The notes beneath the pieces are model-generated. The model made no database searches. It was not told where the DNA came from and saw only the letters and a program-made list of their open reading frames with translations. 64,000 bases of DNA from JBKBKN01 sp046294625. GTDB lineage: Bacteria; Bacteroidota; Bacteroidia; M30B66. The translations under genes were made by a program, and so were the position numbers. Where the stretch lies: the NCBI GenBank assembly GCA_046294625.1, contig JBKBKN010000018.1:7836-71835 (forward strand), given 5' to 3'. Positions 37,736 to 46,838 of the stretch are shown in pieces (the first letter of the stretch is position 1; each line of letters begins with the position of its first letter).

Positions 37736-38833
37736 GTGCGTCTCATTTACCACCTTATCAATTACCTTAGTTTTGCGTTTCTCTTGCTAGGAATTTCAGC
37801 CCGGTGGATAAGCCCTAACAGCTTTTGGCCACTTGCATTTTTAGCATTGGGTTTGCCTTATTTGATTATCGTCAACCTTATTTTATTTGCGTTTCATCTG
37901 TTTCGGTTTAGTAAGCAAATGATAGTACCTTTCATGGGATTGCTAATTTCATTGAGCTCAATTCTAATGTTTTACAGACCTTTTGGGAATAACTCCATCC
38001 AAGAAAGAGAGGCTCTGCCAAATCATCTTCGGCTGATGAGCTTCAATGTTCGTCTCTTTGATGTGTATAAATGGAGCAAAAATGCAGAAGCAAAAGCTGA
38101 GATTTTTAAACTGATTCAATCTTATAATCCCGATATTCTCTGCTTGCAGGAAATTTATTACGAGCGAAAACCAGGATACATTACGTTAAAGGAATTGAAA
38201 CAAAAAACAGGGTTGAATCATCTACATGTGGAAAACAGTTCCGAGCTGCATGGCAATTTCTGCTTTGGTATAGCCACCTTGTCTCGCTTTCCCATTCTTT
38301 CCAAGTCCGTCATTGAATTTGGCAATCATACGGACAATCTCGCAATATACACTGATATTAAATTTGCTGATGTTACCGTTCGGGTTTTCAATATGCATTT
38401 AGAGTCCATTCGGTTTAGAAACGAAGATTATGAAACCATGAAAAACCTAACCGGCGTGGAAGATAAAGTGAATTTAGATGGGGAGCGGAAGATTGCCGGA
38501 AGAATGAAGAGAGCCTATAAGGAGAGGGCGCGACAAGCTGTTTTGGTTCGAAACACTATTCAGAAAACGCATCACAGCGTATTAGTGGCGGGTGACTTTA
38601 ATGATACACCCGGAAGCTATGCCTACCATCAGGTAAAAGGCGACTTGTCCGATGCATTTGTTGCTAAAGGGAAGAATTCAGGCTCCACCTATGTGAGTAA
38701 ATTACCCTTTATGCGGATTGATTATATTATGTATGACAAAAGTTTTGACTGCACCGGCTTTGAACGAGTGAACAAAGTTTTGTCTGATCATTATCCTATC
38801 GTGGCCGATTTTAAACATCAGGCCAAAGACTAA
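37736..38833 (+). CDS. Membrane-anchored endonuclease/exonuclease/phosphatase-family protein
   Basis: 365 residues starting at a GTG (37736); an ATG just upstream is followed at once by a stop. Three hydrophobic helices (about 5-75) precede an EEP domain with RLMSFNVRLFD, LCLQEIYYE, VLVAGDFNDTPGS and the final SDHYPIVADF. These hold the metal ligand Glu, the catalytic Asp/Asn and the His. Substrate may be nucleic acid, phospholipid or inositol phosphate; sequence does not decide. A promoter-like TATCTTCG lies at 37709-37716. The stop overlaps the stop of the convergent xer gene by 3 bases. Confidence 0.88.
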   Translation: MRLIYHLINYLSFAFLLLGISARWISPNSFWPLAFLALGLPYLIIVNLILFAFHLFRFSKQMIVPFMGLLISLSSILMFYRPFGNNSIQEREALPNHLRLMSFNVRLFDVYKWSKNAEAKAEIFKLIQSYNPDILCLQEIYYERKPGYITLKELKQKTGLNHLHVENSSELHGNFCFGIATLSRFPILSKSVIEFGNHTDNLAIYTDIKFADVTVRVFNMHLESIRFRNEDYETMKNLTGVEDKVNLDGERKIAGRMKRAYKERARQAVLVRNTIQKTHHSVLVAGDFNDTPGSYAYHQVKGDLSDAFVAKGKNSGSTYVSKLPFMRIDYIMYDKSFDCTGFERVNKVLSDHYPIVADFKHQAKD

Positions 38834-39717
38834 GCTCTGGGATGTGCTTGCTTATAAGCTTCTTTGAGTTTTTCTATGGTGTTGTGGGTATATACTTGCG
38901 TGGCAGCCAAATTTGCATGACCAAGTATTTCTTTTATGGCGTTGAGGTCAGCGCCGCGGTTGAGCATTTCTGTGGCAAAGCTATGCCGGAGCACATGCGG
39001 ACTTCTTTTTTCGTGTGTAGAAATTTGAGACAAGGCTGCCTTGACTACACGATAGATCAGTCCGCGATAAGCCTGCTCTCCGGATTCTAGGATAAATACA
39101 AATTCATGAGCGGGATTTAAGATCGCTCTTTGTTCAAGATATTTTTTAATTAATTCAATCAGCGAAGGCACTAAGGGAATGATTCGTTCTTTATTTCTTT
39201 TTCCCAAAACTCGCACTTGCTTTTCGTAATAGTTTATATCGCTTGTCTTCAGCTGATGAAGCTCGGCCAGACGCATGCCGGTGCCATAAAAAAGCTCAAT
39301 TATAAGTTTATCTCTGCATGTAGAGAACTCATTTTCATCTCTTTCGATGTGGTCGAGCAGCAGATCCATTTTATTTCCTTCCACAAACACCGGCAGTCTC
39401 TTTGGTACTTTAGGTGAAGTAATCTTTAGCATTGGATTTTTTTCGCAAAGCCCTTGTCTGAGCAAAAATCGATAAAAAGATTTTATTGTGGTGATTTTAC
39501 GGTTTACACTTCTCGCACTCACCCCGCTTTCCATCAAATGCATCAGCCAGGTGCGAATCATTGCCGTATTGATTTGATTGACATTTTCAATCTCGAAATC
39601 GCTCAGGAGAAAAGTGCGTAATTGTTCCAGATCACTTTTATAGGCATCGACCGTGTGAGCTGAATAGCGCTTTTCAAATGCAATATAGGCGACGAATTTT
39701 TCTATTTCTTGCTCCAT
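38830..39717 (-). CDS. Tyrosine recombinase, XerC/XerD type
   Basis: 295 residues from the ATG at 39717; the frame goes 10 codons further but MEQEIEKF is the usual beginning. The N-terminal SAM-like DNA-binding domain (about 1-85) contains FEKRYSAHTVDAYKSDL. Catalytic residues are complete: Arg149 (GTGMRLAEL), Lys173 (LGKRNK), His241 and Arg244 (SPHVLRHSFAT), His267 (LGHANL) and nucleophile Tyr276. The size and ungapped core fit chromosome dimer resolution rather than a phage integrase. The neighbour rpsU is a common Bacteroidota context. Whether it is XerC or XerD I cannot say. Confidence 0.92.
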   Translation of the reverse strand: MEQEIEKFVAYIAFEKRYSAHTVDAYKSDLEQLRTFLLSDFEIENVNQINTAMIRTWLMHLMESGVSARSVNRKITTIKSFYRFLLRQGLCEKNPMLKITSPKVPKRLPVFVEGNKMDLLLDHIERDENEFSTCRDKLIIELFYGTGMRLAELHQLKTSDINYYEKQVRVLGKRNKERIIPLVPSLIELIKKYLEQRAILNPAHEFVFILESGEQAYRGLIYRVVKAALSQISTHEKRSPHVLRHSFATEMLNRGADLNAIKEILGHANLAATQVYTHNTIEKLKEAYKQAHPRA

Positions 39718-39795
39718 GTGATAAAGAAACAACGACAATGCAGTCAATATGGTATGTAGAGCTGAAAGTTATTGAAAGGCTTATAAACAAAAAAA

Positions 39796-39815
39796 GCCGT
39801 CATAAGAATGACAGC
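39796..39815 (-). terminator. Terminator after rpsU
   Basis: A short stem with one mismatch (GC-n-GTCAT, loop AAGA, ATGAC-n-GC) followed on the minus strand by a T tract. It is 26 bases past the rpsU stop. Confidence 0.75.
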
Positions 39816-39841
39816 CTGAATACTTTATAGAATATGAAATA

Positions 39842-40036
39842 TTAGTCTTGCTGAGCAGAGCGAATCTGATTGCTGTAGATCGCTTTTTTGATCTCTTCAC
39901 GACGTCTTACAGAAGGTTTAGTAAACTTTTGACGCTCACGAAGCTCTTTTACCAAGCCGGTTTTTTCAACTTTACGCTTGAATTTTTTTAAAGCTTTCTC
40001 AATTGATTCGCCTTCTTTTACAGGAATGATAAGCAT
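39842..40036 (-). CDS. rpsU: 30S ribosomal protein S21
   Basis: 64 residues, typical of Bacteroidota S21: starts MLIIPVKEGESIEKALKKF, then the basic helix KRKVEKTGLVKELRERQ and RRREEIKKA. S21 sits at the 30S platform near the anti-Shine-Dalgarno; in Bacteroidota it is reported to help mask that sequence, which fits the lack of SD motifs here. It has its own strong promoter and terminator. Confidence 0.97.
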   Translation of the reverse strand: MLIIPVKEGESIEKALKKFKRKVEKTGLVKELRERQKFTKPSVRRREEIKKAIYSNQIRSAQQD

Positions 40037-40067
40037 AATATCTTCTTCGTTTTTTAATTAGGGAGCG

Positions 40068-40097
40068 CAAAGATAAGTAAATAGGCTTTTCGCGCAA
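40068..40097 (-). promoter_or_regulatory. rpsU promoter
   Basis: On the minus strand TTG (40097-40095), 19 bp, then TATCTTTG (40075-40068). This matches the Bacteroidota consensus at both elements and is 32 bases upstream of the ATG. Confidence 0.75.
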
Positions 40098-40137
40098 GTG
40101 TTTTTGTGAAAAAAAAGTGGAGAACTTTTTCTCTGTA

Positions 40138-40692
40138 TTATTCCTGCCATCTGTAGCCGCTAACAACTATACCAGCCAATGCCAATGCGCGGTCGGTGAC
40201 TGTCGCCGCCAAGCTTTCAAAATCTTTTGGTTTACTGTAAAATGATGGACTGGCGGGGCAAATGATAGCGCCGGCTTCGGTAAGTGAAGTCATGTTGCGA
40301 AGCTGCACAAGATTGTAAGGAGTTTCTCTAACCACCAGCACCAATTTTCTACGTTCTTTGAGCATCACATCGGCTGCACGCGTGGTTAGGTCGTCAGACA
40401 TTCCTGTTGCTACTCGACCCAAGGTTCCCATTGAGCATGGACAAACAATCAAGGCTTGATAAGTTGATGATCCCGATGCGAAAGGAGCAAAGAAGTTTTT
40501 TTTGTCAAAAAATCGAAAGGGGTAGTTTTCAAAATCACGGTTTCCTAATTCATACTCCCACACATCTTTAGCATTGTCTGACATCACAACCCCGACTTCT
40601 TCGATCTTATTACCAAGGGACAACAAACGATCTAAGAGTGTTTTTGCATATATGGAACCACTTGCTCCTGTAATGGCAACAGCTATTTTCAT
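40138..40692 (-). CDS. ubiX: UbiX-family flavin prenyltransferase
   Basis: 184 residues. It transfers a dimethylallyl group to FMN to make prenylated FMN, the cofactor of UbiD decarboxylases. Signatures: N-terminal AITGASGSIYAKTLL (flavin phosphate loop), SSTYQALIVCPCSMGTLGRVATG, and LVLVVRETPYNLVQLRNM. No ubiD gene is in the window. Single gene, no clear terminator. Confidence 0.95.
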   Translation of the reverse strand: MKIAVAITGASGSIYAKTLLDRLLSLGNKIEEVGVVMSDNAKDVWEYELGNRDFENYPFRFFDKKNFFAPFASGSSTYQALIVCPCSMGTLGRVATGMSDDLTTRAADVMLKERRKLVLVVRETPYNLVQLRNMTSLTEAGAIICPASPSFYSKPKDFESLAATVTDRALALAGIVVSGYRWQE

Positions 40693-40765
40693 TTCCTTTT
40701 TTGGATTAGCTTAATGAGTTGATGAATAAGACTGGGTATTAAATGACCAAACGTGGCCATTTGTT

Positions 40766-41389
40766 TTACTTGAAATAATAATGCAGTCGAAAAGCCAGTC
40801 CGGTGTGATACTGTCCTCTGTTAAGTCTGAACTTGGTTTGTCCGTCATGGTCTCTCACCGGCAAGAGCGAATTGACCAATCGTAAATTGAAATGGAGATT
40901 AGCATTGATGATGTAGTTTAAGCCTAAAGCGGCAGACAAGTCTAATCTTCTAAATTGCTCATTGGGCGCAAATTGCCCGTCCATATCTCCAAACTCATCT
41001 TTTTCGCGGTGCGTAATCAGATAGCCAAATGATGGGCCAAATTCCACCGCAATTTTACCGCCGGTATTGTATTTGGCAAGCACAGGGATTTCGGCATAGT
41101 GCATATTGAGCCGATACAAGGTGAAGTCATTTCTCGCTGTGTCGATATTTTTTCGGCTTCCCTTACCCATGTAGGTAAGTTCCATTTGTGCCGACCAGTT
41201 ATCATTGAATACGCGTTCCACAAATAAGCCCAGAATTGGACTTGGTTTGTTGAACCCACTGAGATTGTCTCCCGAAATTTGGCTGGTGTTAATACCGGCA
41301 ACCGCACCTGCCCGGAAGGCTTGTGCTTGAATTTTAGCGCTAGATAGGTAGCTTAAGGTGATAATTATAAAAATCGCAAGTTTCTTCAA
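40766..41389 (-). CDS. PorT-family outer-membrane beta-barrel protein
   Basis: 207 residues. A signal peptide (about 1-22, SSAKIQAQAF) is followed by eight-strand-type barrel sequence: FRAGAVAGINTSQISGD, WSAQMELTYMGKGSRK, IPVLAKYNTG, IAVEFGPSFGYLI and the end GLAFRLHYYFK with a terminal aromatic typical of outer-membrane proteins. It follows the Omp28 lipoprotein gene by only 5 bases and is the last gene of the envelope cluster. Confidence 0.88.
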   Translation of the reverse strand: MKKLAIFIIITLSYLSSAKIQAQAFRAGAVAGINTSQISGDNLSGFNKPSPILGLFVERVFNDNWSAQMELTYMGKGSRKNIDTARNDFTLYRLNMHYAEIPVLAKYNTGGKIAVEFGPSFGYLITHREKDEFGDMDGQFAPNEQFRRLDLSAALGLNYIINANLHFNLRLVNSLLPVRDHDGQTKFRLNRGQYHTGLAFRLHYYFK

Positions 41390-41394
41390 AACAT

Positions 41395-42255
41395 TTACTG
41401 GATACTAAGTTTCTTTTCAATGACTTCTATCACTTCGCGTGTATCTTCACGATAGACAACGGCTACAACAGCCACTTTGTTTTGATTCCAGTTGTTAGGA
41501 ATGGTAAAGCTTCTAGCGTGATTGATTGTTTGGCCATTTGACAATGTAGCCGAAGGCAGGCTTTCGCCCCACGTCCCATTCATTGAGCCGCGAAGCATAT
41601 GGCGGTGATAATACTCTGGTATGTCGCTTGGCGAAAGACTATAGTCCTTTTGTGCGCCTAAAACAGAGTCTTCTGTTAAATAATAAACCACACGAAGCTG
41701 CTCCTGAATATTGTCTAAGGATTGTATTTGCAAACTGGCATCGGCTTGTCGATTCGATGTGTTGAATGTTGCCTGAAGACTGAGTCTCAAACGGGGCGGA
41801 AGAGTAAGCAAGTTAACCACTTTAGGTGCCCATGCATTCACATCGATAATGGCATTTCCGTTAGCCAAGGAACGGTTTACCAGCCCATTAGGAAGACCTG
41901 CCACGGAGTTGCCATAAAATTGATCTAACTCATTGCCTACCGGTGTGCGATAATCTGCAGTGAATAAACCGGATGCCGTAGGCGATGCGAAAAAACCAAC
42001 GTGCACGGCAATGGCCACTACGCGGTCACCATACAGATTTTGAAGCTCATCTATTCGTTCAGTTGCACGCGGGCAATTACCACATCGATGTCCGGTAAAA
42101 TCCTCAATTAATACTCTCGAAACCGCCTGTCCTGTATCTGTTTGGCCACCTCCGGTAAAAGATGTGCCGTAAGGCTCTTCAACATAATCGCATGAACTAA
42201 GGAGCAAAGCGGCAGTTAGCCCTAAGAAGAGACTTCCGAGTATGTGTTTCTTCAT
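41395..42255 (-). CDS. Omp28-related lipoprotein with thioredoxin-like CxxC
   Basis: 286 residues. The lipobox LLSSC puts the lipidated Cys at residue 22. The domain that follows (about 46-286) begins VLIEDFTGHRCGNCPRATE, a thioredoxin-like CGNC at 58-61, with VVAIAVHVGFFASP after it. This is the Omp28 family of outer-membrane-associated proteins in Bacteroidota. The CxxC suggests a redox or thiol role rather than a porin. Neighbours are a PorT-like barrel and, upstream, DUF6029 and a TlpA thioredoxin. Confidence 0.88.
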   Translation of the reverse strand: MKKHILGSLFLGLTAALLLSSCDYVEEPYGTSFTGGGQTDTGQAVSRVLIEDFTGHRCGNCPRATERIDELQNLYGDRVVAIAVHVGFFASPTASGLFTADYRTPVGNELDQFYGNSVAGLPNGLVNRSLANGNAIIDVNAWAPKVVNLLTLPPRLRLSLQATFNTSNRQADASLQIQSLDNIQEQLRVVYYLTEDSVLGAQKDYSLSPSDIPEYYHRHMLRGSMNGTWGESLPSATLSNGQTINHARSFTIPNNWNQNKVAVVAVVYREDTREVIEVIEKKLSIQ

Positions 42256-42331
42256 CTTGATGCTCTAAATGATTAATGCAAATGTATTGACTTTTAGCGA
42301 TATTTTCAACATTGGATAGATGGTGCAAATG

Positions 42332-43969
42332 TTAAAAACTGCTTGTGATAGATAGGGTTACTCCGTTGGATGCAGGCATGTTTCTGCAAACCCCACCTAC
42401 ACAGAATATACCTTCACGCTGACGTCCCACCATGAGCATTATTCTATTTGCTTTGTTGGTATAGCCCAGAGATGCAATAGGATAGTGAAGGCGTTTTTCT
42501 TCCACCGGGTTGCCATAATTATATTGATTAATTAGGGCTACAAACCAATGCGGTGCAACGGTATATTCCAAAAGCGCCATTGCCCAGGAGCCATCGTCTT
42601 GCTGGGTGGTGAGGATCTGAACTTCGCCCCGTAAGGCCTTTTGTTCTGTAAATTTATAGGTTAGGTCAACCACGCCCATGTGCGCATATATGGTTCCGAA
42701 ACCGGTAAGCCCTTGCACCACATCTTTATTATATACCCAGTAGAGATACATAAAGGTGCCTTTTACCTTTTTAGAGAAGCGCTTGAATACCTCAATGTGG
42801 TAGTCGCGGAAATAAACTTCTCTGCCAATCTTAAAGAAATCCGAAGTATAGCCTAAAGTGTCATTATCTGTGGGCTGGCGATCAATGCCATTGGCTCCGG
42901 CAAGGTTGATGGTAATATCCGTTCCATATTTTCCACCGAGTGCCGTTCCTTTTTTGATTTTGTAATTCAACTCACCTTGAAAACCCATTTCGCCATTAGG
43001 CTGCGTGGCATAAGGATAAATTGTGGCCGGGAGGTTATAGGTATGCTGACGTGTGAGTGCAGGTAAAAAATTGATGTTCAAATTATTGCCTGTTGCAGTT
43101 CGATCGGATCGAAAGTCCATATTGTCGAGTCGCTTGGCAGAAAGAATGAGTCCTAAGCCTTTTTTAGAATAAGTGGTGGTTAGCAGGAGCGCTTGCCCAG
43201 GTCTGTAAATAAGCCCGTTTACCGCATTCGGGTCATTGATTTTATAGGCATACTCTGCGAGAATGTTCCATTTGCCGGCAATTACATTGATTCGGTATTC
43301 ATGCGCACCGACATTTTCCGGAAGGTTGAAGAAGGGGTCTTCGTCGCGCTGGAAACGGCTCACAAAGCTGCTACCAAAAATGAATTGTGTCTTCATCTCT
43401 TCCAATGCAGGAAAAGCTTCGTTGATGTTTATCTCTCCATCCAAACCTCGCACAATGCCCGGACCTTGTGTGAAAAAAGAACGTTGACGACCGATCATTC
43501 CCTTAAGGTAGATTCCTTTGGCTGGCGCGTAGCGTACACGCACACCATCAAAAACATTGTCAAAGCCCAGTCCGCGCTCTTCATAAGCCCGAAGGATGAG
43601 TCCGGAGCCAAATTGTTCATAATAGTTTCCCGCCGTTACTTCCAAGCCTTCAATGGTGTAGGTGGCATAACGAAATTGAATGCCCGTGCCTCTAAAGCGC
43701 GGATCGAAACCTTGCATCACATTGAGGTAGCTTTCGTAGCGCACACCAGCATTGAATGCGCCTCGGGTGTAAACCAGGTTCATGAAACCATTGCTCAATA
43801 CCTTTTCAGGAACAATAGGTGCACCAATCAAGGTATCAATTCTGTAATATTGAACATCGGCCTGAAAGTTGCCGTGGATTTCACCTAAATCGGTATTGGT
43901 TTGAGCTTTTGTAAGAGAGGAAAACAACAGCAAACAAAATGCTATTGCCAATAATTGGGTTAATCTCAT
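42332..43969 (-). CDS. DUF6029-type outer-membrane protein
   Basis: 545 residues with a signal peptide (about 1-22, SSLTKAQT). The rest is strand-rich with frequent aromatic alternation (GVRYESYLNVMQGFDPRFRG, VTAGNYYEQFGSGLILRAYE, LRGEVQILTTQQDD) and ends TLSITSSF, a C-terminal Phe typical of barrels. I recognise it as DUF6029, of unknown function. Its ATG overlaps the stop of the TlpA gene (TAATG), so it is coupled to that thioredoxin. A large barrel of 20 or more strands is plausible. Confidence 0.8.
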   Translation of the reverse strand: MRLTQLLAIAFCLLLFSSLTKAQTNTDLGEIHGNFQADVQYYRIDTLIGAPIVPEKVLSNGFMNLVYTRGAFNAGVRYESYLNVMQGFDPRFRGTGIQFRYATYTIEGLEVTAGNYYEQFGSGLILRAYEERGLGFDNVFDGVRVRYAPAKGIYLKGMIGRQRSFFTQGPGIVRGLDGEININEAFPALEEMKTQFIFGSSFVSRFQRDEDPFFNLPENVGAHEYRINVIAGKWNILAEYAYKINDPNAVNGLIYRPGQALLLTTTYSKKGLGLILSAKRLDNMDFRSDRTATGNNLNINFLPALTRQHTYNLPATIYPYATQPNGEMGFQGELNYKIKKGTALGGKYGTDITINLAGANGIDRQPTDNDTLGYTSDFFKIGREVYFRDYHIEVFKRFSKKVKGTFMYLYWVYNKDVVQGLTGFGTIYAHMGVVDLTYKFTEQKALRGEVQILTTQQDDGSWAMALLEYTVAPHWFVALINQYNYGNPVEEKRLHYPIASLGYTNKANRIMLMVGRQREGIFCVGGVCRNMPASNGVTLSITSSF

Positions 43970-44481
43970 TATTCAGTAATCGCTTCGCCTGTAGCTAATT
44001 TTTTAATTTTATCATACAGCTTCAATTCATCGCCTTCGGCATAGCTATTGTGCTGATAAACAACCTGAAGATCTTTGTTAACCAAGAAGGTATGCGGTAC
44101 CATGTTTACATTCATGGCACGCTTGAAATCGCCATTGGGGTCAAGATAGACATCATAGTCCCATCCTTTGCCGTTGACAAAAGGAGCTACTTTACTTAGA
44201 TTTCGAGCATCATCAATAGAGATAGCTACCAGCTTTACACCAGTTTCTTCCTGCCAGTCTTCATAGCGCATGGCAATATTATTTAATTCATTTACACAGG
44301 GTTTGCACCAGGTAGCCCAGAAAGAAATAATGAGGGGTTTTCCTTCATTGTTGATGCCGGAAGTGCTGAAGTTTTTTCCATCGAGTGTTTTAATATCCAC
44401 AGCAGGTATGGTTCGGACTTTATCCTGCGCATTTGCTTGAAGACCTATGACCAGAAGGGTTAAAAAAACAAATTTCTTCAT
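43969..44481 (-). CDS. TlpA-family thiol-disulfide oxidoreductase
   Basis: 170 residues. A signal peptide (about 1-18, LQANAQ) precedes a thioredoxin fold with FWATWCKPCVNELNN (Cys59, Cys62), KLVAISIDDARN and the cis-Pro segment NMVPHTFLVNK. It is periplasmic and, with a K-P dipeptide between the cysteines, is likely a reductant or ResA-like. It starts downstream of a strong terminator and its stop overlaps the DUF6029 start. Confidence 0.93.
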   Translation of the reverse strand: MKKFVFLTLLVIGLQANAQDKVRTIPAVDIKTLDGKNFSTSGINNEGKPLIISFWATWCKPCVNELNNIAMRYEDWQEETGVKLVAISIDDARNLSKVAPFVNGKGWDYDVYLDPNGDFKRAMNVNMVPHTFLVNKDLQVVYQHNSYAEGDELKLYDKIKKLATGEAITE

Positions 44482-44513
44482 GTGGAGAAAATGGATTTTT
44501 ATGTTTTTAAAAG

Positions 44514-44546
44514 GCGAGCCGAAGGCGCAAAGCGCCTTCGGCTCGC
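44514..44546 (-). terminator. Strong GC-rich hairpin terminator
   Basis: A perfect 15-bp stem (44514-44528 with 44532-44546), AAA loop, with a short T run on the minus strand. It ends the Omp28-T9SS gene and separates it from the tlpA operon. Confidence 0.9.
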
Positions 44547-44562
44547 TTTAATTATCTAAAAA

Positions 44563-46440
44563 TTATTTTACAATGCTCACTCTTCTGGTTGCTACTGCAT
44601 CACCCTTAATGATTTGAAACAAGTACAAACCATTTTGCAAGTTATTGTTATCAATTTGCAACAACTGAACACCTTGATGCATTCTGCCAAAATCTTCTTC
44701 TTTCACGAGTTTTCCTTCAAGATTGAAAACGCGGATCATCACGCGCTCACTAGCTTGCGTTTCAAAGCTCAAAAAGGTTTGATCCGAAGATGGGTTGGGG
44801 AACAACATTAAAGGGAAAGACTCACCATCGGCGGCAAGCAATACAGCTCCTTTGGAGTTAGCCTGATACACTTCGCGTGTTATGTTATTTTGTACAAATG
44901 CTACCACTGAAATTCCATTCATCGAAGAAAAAACATTGCTTAGCGTATGTGTAAAAGTGAAGCTTTGTGTTTGGTTTGGTGCCATATTGGGAACGGCTGA
45001 GCCTGATTGGTTGGGCAGCATTTTTCTGTTCACTTCAGTGAAAATGGTTTGACTGGTTGTTCCACCTGGTAAATTCTGAATTCTGTCTTCAATAATAGCT
45101 ACATGAAGACGGGTATTAGGTATATTGAATTCAACAAGCGAGGTTAAATCTACTTCCACATTCACCGTATTGTTAACATAACTTGAGCGCACGTCGATAT
45201 TAAAAATAGTTGGTCTTGCATAAACTTGATCTACCATAGCTTGAGTCATATTAGCAGGGTGACCATTATATGCATTTCCGGCAATAGATACTGCGGGAAT
45301 ACCTCCAAAGCCATAAAAAGTTCTTCTGGCATTGCTTTCAGCAGTATAGGCAGCATCAGTTCCCGGCGAAGGAAAATTTTGATGGTATTTTATAGAAACG
45401 ATTTTTCCTGACTCTGTATTCACTCCATTGGTGTTCAAAAAGGTAGATACTGTAGGAGCAATCGATGCGCAAGGTCCACAGGTGTTGCTGGTAAATTGTT
45501 CAAACATCACCTTACGAATGGCAAGCTGATTGGAAACATAGACAATAGTAGTGAGTGTATCATTTGCAGGAACCTGATCGTTGTTGCCATTTAGTTCATC
45601 GGCCCAAACTTTTATGGTGTAGAAGCCTTCGGCACTGGGCGTCCATGTTTGTGGATGCGTGAAATTAAAACTGGCTGCTGCAGCTACATTTAAATTACTT
45701 AAAGGAGCACTCACTACGTTTCCATTGTTTACCTTGTAGTTAAGTACAAGAGAATTAATGGTTGTGGCTCCTAAGTTGCGCAGAGTGCCAGATAATGTTA
45801 ATGGTTGGTTGTTCAGTGCATATTCAGGTATATTCAAACTAATTCCTGCCATGTCAAAATTAGGTGCTTGATATACTCTGAAATTATCTACTGCGAAACC
45901 ATATAACCAACCATTGTTATCTCTGTAACGTATTCTGGCTTGAAATTGTCCTGATCCGGCAAATTGGGAAATGTTTTGTAAGTAATTTCTCCAATCATCT
46001 GCTCCGGTAAATTCATGGACTATAGTCCAGTTTGCGCCATCGGTTGAAGATTCTAAAAACGCTTCTTCAGTCTTGCCTTGATAAGTTCCTTTAATGAAGA
46101 AATAATCGAAAGAAATGAAAACATTGCTTGCGGAAGATAAATCAACAGTTGGACTAACTAGGCGGTCATTGAGTTTATTGCAATTGCATCCATCATCATT
46201 GGTGGCGGCAATATTTCCGCCAGTCCACGTAGGGATGGACCAAAATTCACTTTGTAATGTATTAGGCGGTCCTACTCTAAATCCACCGTCAGTTGAGTCA
46301 GGGTTTTGAACCAGACTGGTCCATCCGGCAGGAAGGCTTGTGCCATTAAATGATTCGTTAATAAAATCAACTTGAGCATTTAGTTGATTTAGAGCTAGAT
46401 ATAGCCAAATTGATTTGAATGAAAGTAAATTTTTGATCAT
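44563..46440 (-). CDS. Secreted Omp28-like protein with T9SS sorting domain
   Basis: 625 residues. Signal peptide (about 1-23, LALNQLNAQ), then a jelly-roll 'choice-of-anchor' type domain (about 25-190, FNGTSLPAGW, FDYFFIKGTYQ), a CARDB-like Ig domain (about 195-300), an Omp28/thioredoxin-like domain (about 308-530) with VMFEQFTSNTCGPCASIAP (Cys321, Cys324), and a type A T9SS domain (about 550-625, MLFPNPSSDQTFLSF). So a CxxC protein is placed on the surface or secreted. It is upstream of the TlpA/DUF6029/Omp28 group but separated from it by a terminator. Confidence 0.9.
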   Translation of the reverse strand: MIKNLLSFKSIWLYLALNQLNAQVDFINESFNGTSLPAGWTSLVQNPDSTDGGFRVGPPNTLQSEFWSIPTWTGGNIAATNDDGCNCNKLNDRLVSPTVDLSSASNVFISFDYFFIKGTYQGKTEEAFLESSTDGANWTIVHEFTGADDWRNYLQNISQFAGSGQFQARIRYRDNNGWLYGFAVDNFRVYQAPNFDMAGISLNIPEYALNNQPLTLSGTLRNLGATTINSLVLNYKVNNGNVVSAPLSNLNVAAAASFNFTHPQTWTPSAEGFYTIKVWADELNGNNDQVPANDTLTTIVYVSNQLAIRKVMFEQFTSNTCGPCASIAPTVSTFLNTNGVNTESGKIVSIKYHQNFPSPGTDAAYTAESNARRTFYGFGGIPAVSIAGNAYNGHPANMTQAMVDQVYARPTIFNIDVRSSYVNNTVNVEVDLTSLVEFNIPNTRLHVAIIEDRIQNLPGGTTSQTIFTEVNRKMLPNQSGSAVPNMAPNQTQSFTFTHTLSNVFSSMNGISVVAFVQNNITREVYQANSKGAVLLAADGESFPLMLFPNPSSDQTFLSFETQASERVMIRVFNLEGKLVKEEDFGRMHQGVQLLQIDNNNLQNGLYLFQIIKGDAVATRRVSIVK

Positions 46441-46564
46441 GTGTGGTTTCTTAATAATTTGAAAATATTAATAAATTAATTGAATAAGTTTTTGTCTATT
46501 GACGCTTAAAATGACACATTTGCCATCATTACTTGCCAACAAAGCCTGAACATATTTAAAACAT

Positions 46565-46596
46565 CAAAGTTAAAATATTTTAAATCAAATTTGCAA
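46565..46596 (-). promoter_or_regulatory. Promoter candidate for Omp28-T9SS gene
   Basis: On the minus strand TTG (46596-46594), 21 bp, then TAACTTTG (46572-46565). A leader of about 120 bases would result. It faces the start of the small plus-strand gene at 46614. Confidence 0.5.
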
Positions 46597-46613
46597 CCTT
46601 AAAAAAGTTATAT

Positions 46614-46808
46614 ATGGATATCACACCATATCATTGGTATTTTGCACTCTTTTTTGTGATCGCATTCTCTATTGGGCTCACTTGGGCATATCGAAACGAC
46701 CTTAAAAGGATTGGTAAGTCTTATGGCCGCGTAAGAATCGTTTTTTTGGTCGTTTTTGGTGGCTTGCTTGTTCTGCTCTTGGTGAAATTTCTTACTAGAA
46801 ATCTGTAA
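46614..46808 (+). CDS. Small two-helix membrane protein
   Basis: 64 residues with two hydrophobic helices (about 8-26 and 42-58) joined by a basic loop (RNDLKRIGKSYGRVR). No known domain. ATG, composition and position between divergent promoters support a real gene. An imperfect promoter element CAAATTTG is at 46586-46593. Function unknown. Confidence 0.65.
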   Translation: MDITPYHWYFALFFVIAFSIGLTWAYRNDLKRIGKSYGRVRIVFLVVFGGLLVLLLVKFLTRNL

Positions 46809-46838
46809 GTAATCATATCAAAATGAATTGGTTTAAGC

